Shown here: positions 58,030 to 64,000 of the stretch, piece by piece
How the letters are laid out: each line of letters starts with the position of its first letter
How positions within the stretch are numbered: the stretch's first letter is position 1
Assembly: GCA_002344975.1 (NCBI GenBank)
Contig: DDUV01000008.1
Coordinates: 1 to 64,000, forward strand
Direction of reading: 5' to 3'
DNA: 64,000 nt
Origin: Saprospiraceae bacterium UBA2329
GTDB taxonomy: Bacteria; Bacteroidota; Bacteroidia; Chitinophagales; Saprospiraceae
The notes under the pieces: model-generated
Seen by the model: the letters and a program-made list of their open reading frames with translations, nothing else
Told to the model about the DNA's origin: nothing
The model's database searches: none
Position numbers and translations under genes: made by a program

Positions 58030-58067
58030 AAAGCTCTTGCAAATCAGATGGTTGCAAGGGCTTTTTT
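58030..58067 (+). terminator. Rho-independent terminator of ssrA
   Basis: AAAGCTCTTGCAA (58030-58042) pairs with TTGCAAGGGCTTT (58052-58064), 13 bp with one wobble, followed by TTTGTTT. The gap from here to 58323 has no other recognised element except the promoter of the next gene. Confidence 0.88.
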
Positions 58068-58297
58068 GTTTCCCCTCCACGCTTGCGCCAGTGACAGTAA
58101 CGGATGCCCCACTGCGCCGATTCGTTCACCATATTATATGTAGCAGCATCTTTTCGGCGGAGTGGCGGCATGGAGTGGATGGCACGGCCCCGCCATAAGA
58201 CGATGGCCTGCGGCGGGGGGCGCCCCGAAAAAATCTTTGCACAACCCCAACCCTTTCCCCTACCCCATCGGTCTTTGCAGGCAGAGAAGAAACATTG

Positions 58298-58305
58298 TAC
58301 ATTTA
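58298..58305 (+). promoter_or_regulatory. Possible -7 box for the LVIVD lipoprotein
   Basis: TACATTTA, one base from consensus, ending 18 bases before ATG 58324. Confidence 0.45.
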
Positions 58306-58323
58306 CAACCAAAAATTCACACC

Positions 58324-59625
58324 ATGAAAAAGGGTACTATTTTCAGCATTTTATCGGTAGCGCTTGCTTTGTCGGCCATGCTCACGCTGGGCGGCTGCTT
58401 GCAGGACAAGTGCGTTTCTACCACTACTTATACCTTGTTTGAGCCGGTGTACAAACTGCCGGAAGAAATGCGCCAACCCATTGTGACGGAAGCGCCCCGC
58501 GCATTGGAGAATCCCGGTAAAATCTATTACTACCAGGATTTTATGTTTATCAACGAGTTGCGCAAGGGCATTCACATTGTTGACAACCGCAACCCGGCCA
58601 GCCCCACGCCCATCGCTTTTATCAACATTCCCGGCAACGTGGATATGGCGGTGCGCAACAACATTTTGTACGCCGACAACTATGTGGATTTGGTGAGTTT
58701 GGACATCACCACGCCTTCCAATCCGGTGTATCTGAGCCGCACCGAGAGCGTTTTTCCCAATGCGTTTCCGTTTACGCAGGGTTTGGGCTACACCGTAGAG
58801 TATCGCGAGACGCCCACCACCCGCGTGGTACCCTGCGACCAGAATATGGGCATCTTCTTCTGGGAAAGAGGCGGCATTATGATGGACATGGCCAGCTTTA
58901 GCGGGGTCAATCTGCAAAGCAGTTCGGGCGGCGCTTCCTTCGCGCCTTCTGCGGTGGGCATCGGCGGCTCTATGGCGCGTTTCACCATTGCAGCAACCAA
59001 GTATTTGTATGTAGTGGATGAATACAACCTGCGCGTGTTCGACCTCACACAGGCTACGGCCCCCACACAGGCAGCGGTAGTGAGCGTAGGCTGGGGCATA
59101 GAAACCATTTTTCCCCATGGCGACAACCTGTTCATTGGCTCCAACAACGGCATGTTTATTTACAGCATTGCCAATCCGCTACAACCGGCCCAGTTGAGCC
59201 GTTTCCAACATGCGCAAGCCTGCGACCCGGTGTTCGTCAGCGGCGACATAGCGTATGTGACGCTGAGAGGCGGCACTGTGTGCCAAAATTTTACCAATCA
59301 GTTGGATGTCATCAATATTTCCGACCTGCGCAATCCGCGCCTCATCAAGTCGTACGCGATGACCAACCCGCACGGCCTGTCGGTGGTGAACGATGTGCTT
59401 TATATTTGTGAAGGAACCGAGGGTTTGAAGGTGTTTGATGCCTCGGACGTGAACAAGATCACCCAGAATCTGCTCGACCACGAAAAAGGATTCAATGCCT
59501 TCGACGTTATCGTGTTGCCGCACAACAACGTTGCGATGGTCATCGGCGAAGACGGTTTTCATCAATTTGACGCCTCCGACCCAACCAATTTGCGCAAGCT
59601 GAGCGTCTTGGGAATCAATAGATAA
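58324..59625 (+). CDS. LVIVD-repeat lipoprotein
   Basis: A 433-residue protein with signal peptide and lipobox (MKKGTIFSILSVALALSAMLTLGGC), so anchored in the envelope. The body is a beta-propeller of LVIVD-type repeats: KGIHIVDNRNPASPTPIAFINIPG, DLVSLDITTPSNPVYLSR, LRVFDLTQATAPTQAAVV, LDVINISDLRNPRLIKSY and LKVFDASDVNKI. Four to six Cys in the propeller may form disulfides. Function unknown; often encoded near T9SS or envelope genes. Confidence 0.85.
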   Translation: MKKGTIFSILSVALALSAMLTLGGCLQDKCVSTTTYTLFEPVYKLPEEMRQPIVTEAPRALENPGKIYYYQDFMFINELRKGIHIVDNRNPASPTPIAFINIPGNVDMAVRNNILYADNYVDLVSLDITTPSNPVYLSRTESVFPNAFPFTQGLGYTVEYRETPTTRVVPCDQNMGIFFWERGGIMMDMASFSGVNLQSSSGGASFAPSAVGIGGSMARFTIAATKYLYVVDEYNLRVFDLTQATAPTQAAVVSVGWGIETIFPHGDNLFIGSNNGMFIYSIANPLQPAQLSRFQHAQACDPVFVSGDIAYVTLRGGTVCQNFTNQLDVINISDLRNPRLIKSYAMTNPHGLSVVNDVLYICEGTEGLKVFDASDVNKITQNLLDHEKGFNAFDVIVLPHNNVAMVIGEDGFHQFDASDPTNLRKLSVLGINR

Positions 59626-59636
59626 TCAAAAGCAGG

Positions 59637-59675
59637 GTTGCCGGTGTTCATATTGAGTGAGCCGGCAACTTTTTT
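59637..59675 (+). terminator. Terminator of the LVIVD gene
   Basis: GTTGCCGG (59637-59644) pairs with CCGGCAAC (59662-59669), then a run of T. Confidence 0.78.
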
Positions 59676-59697
59676 CTTCTGACGAAAATCCTACATC

Positions 59698-60687
59698 ATG
59701 CGTTACATCCAACTGATTGTGTTCTTGTTGTGCATCCCCTTGGCCATGCAGGCACAAACGCCCATGCAAGACGTGGTGTATCTGAAAAACGGCGCCGTCA
59801 TCAAAGGCGTCATTTTGGACTACCGGCCCGGCGGGCAGTTGGTCATAGACATCGGGAACGGCCGCGAGGTCACTTTTCAGGACAGCGAGGTGGCCAAAAT
59901 CCAGCAGGAGCCGTTCAGCAATCAGGGCAAAACAGACGGCACGGTTGATTTCTTGTTTTTGTACAACGGCAGCATTTTTAAAGGCGAAATCGTATCGGAA
60001 ACGCCGACGCAAACCATACTGAAGTTGAAAAACGGCGAAAAAGTTACGTTCAACGCCAAAGAAATCAAAGCCGTGCAACGCAACCAACCGGCAGACAGCA
60101 AGCCCACACTGGAATCGGGCAGTACAGCGCAACAGGCTTATGACTACCACTATATCTCGATGACAAAGAAACCCAAAGAGAAAAAAGAGTATGCTTTCCG
60201 CGAGCGGGGCTGGTTCAATCGCACTTCGTTTACCATGCCCAACGGCGTGTATCTGGGCGAGGCGCAGTTTGGGGCAGGTTTGCACAACCTCACCGGTTTT
60301 CAGTTCAATCGTATGTTGGGGGCAGGCATCGGGCTGGGCTTCGACACCTTCAATCCCGAAGGCGGCGAAAACGTGGCATCGGTGTATGGAGAGGCGCAGA
60401 GCTTTCTGACAAAAACCAAAACAGCGCCTTTTGTGTCTTTCGCAGCGGGTTACGGTTTTGCTTTCCGCAATCGCAACAACTTCATTACCAAGGCAGAAGG
60501 CGGCCTGCGTTTCCATCCGGCAGTAGGCCTGAGATTGGGCGCCGACAAAGACCTGAACCTGATGCTCGATGTGGGCTACATTTTTCAAACCGCCACTTAC
60601 ACCCGCGAATTTGACTTTTTTGATCAGACAGAAGTGAGAAAAGTGGATTTCAGACGCTTCACCCTGCGCCTCGGCGCTATGTTTTGA
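59698..60687 (+). CDS. Envelope protein, beta-rich with barrel-like C-terminus
   Basis: A 329-residue protein with signal peptide MRYIQLIVFLLCIPLAMQAQ. Residues ~25-130 hold two similar beta-hairpin units (VVYLKNGAVIKGVILDYRPGGQLVIDIGNGREVTFQDSEVAKIQ and DFLFLYNGSIFKGEIVSETPTQTILKLKNGEKVTFNAKEIKAVQ), which resemble Sm-like or RHS-free beta domains. The C-terminal half (~180-329) alternates hydrophobic and polar residues like an outer-membrane barrel. 18 bases before the ECF sigma gene, possibly one operon. Confidence 0.72.
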   Translation: MRYIQLIVFLLCIPLAMQAQTPMQDVVYLKNGAVIKGVILDYRPGGQLVIDIGNGREVTFQDSEVAKIQQEPFSNQGKTDGTVDFLFLYNGSIFKGEIVSETPTQTILKLKNGEKVTFNAKEIKAVQRNQPADSKPTLESGSTAQQAYDYHYISMTKKPKEKKEYAFRERGWFNRTSFTMPNGVYLGEAQFGAGLHNLTGFQFNRMLGAGIGLGFDTFNPEGGENVASVYGEAQSFLTKTKTAPFVSFAAGYGFAFRNRNNFITKAEGGLRFHPAVGLRLGADKDLNLMLDVGYIFQTATYTREFDFFDQTEVRKVDFRRFTLRLGAMF

Positions 60688-60705
60688 TACCTCCCAACCA
60701 CTATT

Positions 60706-61266
60706 ATGGCCGAGCAAAAAACATATACCGAAAAAGAGCTGGTGGAAGGCTGCATCCGCAATGACCGACGATGTCAGGAAGCTTTGTACCGCAAGCATTT
60801 CGATACCATGTACCGCATGGTTTGCCGGTACTCCGACGACCGCGATCTGGCGCTGGAAATTGTGAACAACGGCTTTTTGAGGGTTTTCAAAAAATTGGAT
60901 ACCTTCACTTTCAGCGGCTCGCTCGAAGGCTGGATTCGCAGGTTGGTGTTTCATGCCCTGTCCGACCACTTTCGGCGACAGCCCAAACAGGTACACTTTT
61001 TAGACATAGAAGACCGCGACGCGCCGCAAAACGGCAACGTACTCAACGATTTATATTTTGAAGACATCGTCAAATTGGTGGATATGCTCCCCAATTCCTC
61101 GCGGGAGGTCTTCTGGATGTACGCCATAGAAGGCTACGCACATGCCGAAATTGCCAAACGCCTCAACATCAGCGAGGGTACTTCCAAATGGCACCTTTCG
61201 ATGGCGCGCCAAAAACTGAGAGAATTGCTTCAATTTCACTACAATGTGAATTATCATGCAGGATAA
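60706..61266 (+). CDS. ECF sigma factor
   Basis: A 186-residue sigma-70-family factor. Region 2 (EALYRKHFDTMYRMVCRYSDDRDLALEIVNNGFLRVFKKLD, ~24-64) binds core polymerase and the -10 element; region 4 (NSSREVFWMYAIEGYAHAEIAKRLNISEGTSKWHLSMARQKLRELL) binds the -35 element. It overlaps the next gene by 11 bases, the usual coupling with an anti-sigma or effector. Confidence 0.88.
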   Translation: MAEQKTYTEKELVEGCIRNDRRCQEALYRKHFDTMYRMVCRYSDDRDLALEIVNNGFLRVFKKLDTFTFSGSLEGWIRRLVFHALSDHFRRQPKQVHFLDIEDRDAPQNGNVLNDLYFEDIVKLVDMLPNSSREVFWMYAIEGYAHAEIAKRLNISEGTSKWHLSMARQKLRELLQFHYNVNYHAG

Positions 61267-62539
61267 ATATACACATCATACCTCTTCCTCCTCACCCGCC
61301 GATCTGGGTTGGGAACGCATGGCCGCCCTTCTGGATGCCGAAATGCCCGCGCAGGCCTCCGCAGCGCCGAATAGCCGCAAAAGACGGGGCCTGATCTGGC
61401 TCTGGCTTTTGGCAGGGTTCATCATCACGGCCGGGGCAGCAGCCACCATTTACCAACACCAACGTCCGGCACAGGAGCAACTGCCCGAAAAGCCTGCTGT
61501 GGAAGCGCTCAAGCCGGTGATGGCACAGGTAGAGCGCCCAACTGAGACCGTTATTTCAGCATCGGAAAGCACTTCTGTTGCCGAGATGAAAACCGTGAGT
61601 CCTCCAAGCTGGGCGACACTCACACTTTCACCGGCTGCCCAACAGCACACCATGGCCGCCACGATGCAGACTGCGTCCGAGTATATTGAATCTGCTGCAT
61701 CGCAGACCTTCACCGAGGCGGCGCCCGCTGTAGAATCAACTCAGGTTCAGCAGGTTGCCCTTACCGCTCCGTCCGTGAAACGCTGGGCAGGCGCATCGCC
61801 CATGTTGCAGTCCGCAGTTCCAGCCGGCCTTCTGAACGCCCGCCCCGACCTCGGCCTCGAACCCACCATAAAAACCAAGCGAAATGCGCGCAAAAAAGTG
61901 CGCTTTGGAGTAGAATTGGCCACCGGAATCGCAGCAGGATCTGGCAGTGTGGGCAATTTTTCGGCGGGCGCGGTAGCAATTTGGAAACCTGGCACCATGA
62001 TCTCTGCCCGCAGCGGATTGCTGGCAGGCAGTAACACCGGTGACTTGTTTATGTCCACCGCAGCCCGGCAGTCTTTGGTAAACGATCCCAATAGCGGCAT
62101 GCTTGACAACAGCACCCCTCTGCAAGCCTTGGAAAGCCGCGCTTTTTCGGGCCAAACTTATCGCTTTCAGGCAGTTACCTTGCAGTTGCCGGCCATGTTG
62201 AGCTATTATCTCAGCCCGCGCCTAAGCGTGGAAGGCGGCGTTACAGCAGGCTTGTTGCTGAACCTGCAAAATGTAGTAGAATCCTCCAGCGAAATGGATC
62301 AGCTCACCAACACAGGCTCGTCCCCTACTGCCAATTTCAGTCAGGCGCAGATCAGCAGTGCGGTGTCCAATTCGGTGGCTCGTTGGGAACTGCTGGCGTC
62401 AGCGGGTTTGCGTTGCCGGCTCACGCCAAAATTCTCGGTTGGGCTGCACTATCAGCACGGCCTGAACGATCTGCTGCCGGATTCCAGCCTGCAAGCCATG
62501 CAAAGAAACGTGCGCCTGTCGGGGACGATGTTGTTTTGA
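61256..62539 (+). CDS. Membrane protein coupled to the ECF sigma factor, with barrel-like domain
   Basis: A 427-residue protein. A cytoplasmic start of ~43 residues (SPADLGWERMAALLDAEMP) precedes one membrane helix (RGLIWLWLLAGFIITAGAAATIY, 44-66), then a Thr/Ser/Ala-rich linker and, from ~210, a beta-barrel-like C-terminal domain (VRFGVELATGIAAGSGSVGNFSAG ... FQAVTLQLPAMLSYYLSPRLSVEGGV ... VGLHYQHGLNDLL). The order sigma factor, single-pass protein fits an anti-sigma/effector role, but fusing a barrel-like domain to it is unusual. Confidence 0.7.
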   Translation: MQDKYTHHTSSSSPADLGWERMAALLDAEMPAQASAAPNSRKRRGLIWLWLLAGFIITAGAAATIYQHQRPAQEQLPEKPAVEALKPVMAQVERPTETVISASESTSVAEMKTVSPPSWATLTLSPAAQQHTMAATMQTASEYIESAASQTFTEAAPAVESTQVQQVALTAPSVKRWAGASPMLQSAVPAGLLNARPDLGLEPTIKTKRNARKKVRFGVELATGIAAGSGSVGNFSAGAVAIWKPGTMISARSGLLAGSNTGDLFMSTAARQSLVNDPNSGMLDNSTPLQALESRAFSGQTYRFQAVTLQLPAMLSYYLSPRLSVEGGVTAGLLLNLQNVVESSSEMDQLTNTGSSPTANFSQAQISSAVSNSVARWELLASAGLRCRLTPKFSVGLHYQHGLNDLLPDSSLQAMQRNVRLSGTMLF

Positions 62540-62579
62540 GGCAACGGAGCCGATACACAGGAACCTGTTTGGGGGCGAT

Positions 62580-62762
62580 ACTATTCAGTCGCCCTGCAAA
62601 AGGCTGCTAGCCGCGAGCTTCGAGTCACGAGTTTGATTTTCCAGAATAAAAAAGAACCTTATTTCCAATAGGAGATTTTGAAATCCCCCCAAATGGAAAA
62701 TCTAATTTCTGAATGAAAAAACAGACTCGTAGCTCGTAGCTTGGGGGGACCGGCTGTATAGG
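62580..62762 (+). mobile_element. MITE-like dispersed repeat, copy B (inverted)
   Basis: About 183 bases, aligned end to end with the reverse complement of 17781-17981: CTATTCAGTCGCC at the left, CGAGTCACGAGTTTGATTTTCCAG, GAGATTTTGAAAT, AAATGGAAAATCTAATTTCT, and GGGGGGACCGG at the right. It fills most of the 280-base gap before ddl. It lacks the ~19-base insert of copy A. Confidence 0.7.
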
Positions 62763-62790
62763 TTTGGGATAAAATTCTCCAAAACGTTCC

Positions 62791-62798
62791 TACATTTG
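62791..62798 (+). promoter_or_regulatory. -7 box for ddl
   Basis: TACATTTG, 22 bases before ATG 62820, just right of repeat copy B. Confidence 0.65.
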
Positions 62799-62819
62799 CC
62801 CCATATTCAAGCCGACATT

Positions 62820-63908
62820 ATGAAGAAAAAAATCGCCGTCGTCTTTGGGGGCAAATCTGCCGAACACGAAGTCTCGCTCAACTCTGCTTCCAATATTTTC
62901 AATGCCATAGACCTGCACCAGTTCGATGCCATTCTGCTCGGCGTTGATCCGCAAGGCCGCTGGCAGTACAACCCGGAGTATCCGACCCATCAGGTGAATC
63001 TGCCCCAAAATGATTATTTCGCTCAGGCACAGCCGGTTTGGTTGGACAACCGCGAGGGCCGCGCCGCCATTATTTCCAAAACCAATCTTGAAATATTAGA
63101 CACTTTTGATGCCGCTTTTTCCATCATTCACGGCACCAATGGCGAAGACGGCGTTATGCAGGGCTTTTTCAGGTCTTTAGACATCCCCTTCGTGGGACCT
63201 GATGTGCTGGGTTCAGCGGTGTGTATGGACAAAGACGTGACCAAACGCCTGCTCCGGGATTTCCACATTCCGCTGGCCGATTCCATCACGCTGTTCCGGC
63301 ACGAGCCATTGTCGCTCAGCTTTGCGCAAGTGGTGGAAAAATTGGGATTGCCCTTATTTGTAAAGCCCTCCAACGCGGGTTCGTCCGTAGGTGTCAGCAA
63401 GGTGACGGATGAAGCCGGCTTTCACAAAGCTCTTGCCGAAGCCTTCAAATTCGATCATAAAATCCTCATCGAAGAGGCCGTCATCGGCAAAGAGGTGGAA
63501 TGCGCCGTTTTAGGCAATGAGCACCCCAGGGCTTCCGTGCTCGGCGAAATCATTCCGGTTAAAGATTTCTATTCCTACGAGGCCAAATACAAGGATGCCG
63601 ACGGCGCGCTGCTGAACATTCCTGCCGATATTGACCCTGCCGTGAGCGACCAAATCCGACAGACGGCCGTGCAGGCGTTTCAAATTGCATGTTGCGAAGG
63701 CTTAGCCAGAGTGGACTTTTTCCTGCGATCAGATAACTCCTTCGTTCTCAACGAAATCAATACGCTGCCCGGCTTCACCGAAATCAGCATGTACCCAAAA
63801 ATGTGGGAGGCGACCGGGCTGGCCTACTCCGACCTCATCACCCAATTGGTGGAATTGGGCATGGCCCGACATGAGCGAGACGGCAAGCTGAAAACCAACC
63901 GACAGTAA
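62820..63908 (+). CDS. ddl: D-alanine--D-alanine ligase
   Basis: A 362-residue ATP-grasp ligase that joins two D-Ala for peptidoglycan. The N-terminal motif VVFGGKSAEHEVSLNSA (6-22), the ATP-grasp FVKPSNAGSSVGVSKV and the C-terminal NEINTLPGFTEISMYPKMWEATGL are intact. ATG 62820 follows the -7 box by 22 bases; an upstream ATG at 62796 falls within the promoter. Confidence 0.95.
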   Translation: MKKKIAVVFGGKSAEHEVSLNSASNIFNAIDLHQFDAILLGVDPQGRWQYNPEYPTHQVNLPQNDYFAQAQPVWLDNREGRAAIISKTNLEILDTFDAAFSIIHGTNGEDGVMQGFFRSLDIPFVGPDVLGSAVCMDKDVTKRLLRDFHIPLADSITLFRHEPLSLSFAQVVEKLGLPLFVKPSNAGSSVGVSKVTDEAGFHKALAEAFKFDHKILIEEAVIGKEVECAVLGNEHPRASVLGEIIPVKDFYSYEAKYKDADGALLNIPADIDPAVSDQIRQTAVQAFQIACCEGLARVDFFLRSDNSFVLNEINTLPGFTEISMYPKMWEATGLAYSDLITQLVELGMARHERDGKLKTNRQ

Positions 63909-63910
63909 GC

Positions 63911-64000
63911 TTATTCTTCGGTAGGGCCGGTGTCTGTTCTGGCCTCCAAAACGCTCTGAATAGAAGCCGGCAGCGCCGAAAACAGGTCGTAGCCCGTCGT
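63911..64000 (-). CDS. Partial CDS, C-terminal 29 residues, cut by window edge
   Basis: Reading TTGYDLFSALPASIQSVLEA then RTDTGPTEE and stop on the minus strand, the frame is open to the window edge. Convergent with ddl, two bases between stops. Too short to identify. Confidence 0.5.
   Translation of the reverse strand, partial: TTGYDLFSALPASIQSVLEARTDTGPTEE

Noticed and set aside
59626..60996. 456-codon antisense frame over the envelope protein and sigma gene
   Set aside because: It crosses two well-supported plus-strand genes and a terminator and shows no motif.
1..64000. Integrase or transposase explaining the two R-M islands
   Set aside because: No such gene or remnant is recognisable in the window.

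Overview
The window is chromosomal DNA of a member of the Bacteroidota, most likely from the Saprospiria or a close relative. The evidence is: type IX secretion (T9SS) C-terminal sorting domains of both type A and type B; many TAnnTTTG -7 promoter boxes a short distance upstream of start codons, with no convincing Shine-Dalgarno sites; a tmRNA whose tag reads GDYKLAMAA; an S16 protein with a long acidic tail; and several Bacteroidota-style proteins (LVIVD-repeat lipoprotein, membrane-anchored LuxR propeller regulator, ECF sigma factor with a barrel-fused partner). The assignment is inferred from these features, not from a database search.

Layout. 0-10 kb: acyl-CoA dehydrogenase, two metallo-beta-lactamase-fold (MBL) hydrolases, FtsE-type ATPase, DASH-type cryptochrome/photolyase, UbiA-type prenyltransferase, purB and proC. 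10.2-12.7 kb: an AT-rich restriction-modification (R-M) pair. 12.8-19 kb: a membrane-anchored LuxR-type regulator, then sulfate-activation genes cysD-cysN and a TauE/SafE exporter. 19-28 kb: two divergent, very large T9SS-secreted proteins. One has an anchor-L-like N-terminus and a type B sorting domain; the other is 1904 residues with sixteen tandem copies of a domain I do not recognise. 28-38 kb: an MBL protein with an apparent non-AUG start, small envelope proteins, exopolyphosphatase, a glycosyltransferase, a second AT-rich R-M pair, mannose-1-phosphate guanylyltransferase, a small T9SS protein, and a single-HKD phospholipase-D nuclease with a possible EVE/McrB-N-like C-terminus. 38-48 kb: Uma2-like protein, glnS with an amine oxidase, argS, a secreted unknown, galK. 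48-57 kb: the chain coaE - unknown - FAD oxidoreductase - arginine deiminase, a YggS protein, rpsP with an unknown helical protein, a YheT hydrolase and a saccharopine-dehydrogenase-like enzyme. 57.6-64 kb: ssrA, LVIVD lipoprotein, an envelope protein, sigma/anti-sigma pair, ddl, and a truncated gene at the edge.

Most genes are housekeeping or envelope functions in short operons. The accessory content is the two R-M systems, the PLD protein, the giant repeat protein, and a rich set of small intergenic repeats. These repeats include a ~190 bp MITE-like element in two near-complete copies plus one fragment, REP-like hairpin clusters, a GTAGAGACAG hairpin and a CGTTTGCGAAACCT hairpin. One MITE-like copy appears to supply the -7 box of cysDN. 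No rRNA, ordinary tRNA, CRISPR array or transposase gene was found. Promoter and hairpin calls come from reading the sequence and have not been tested by folding or transcript data.
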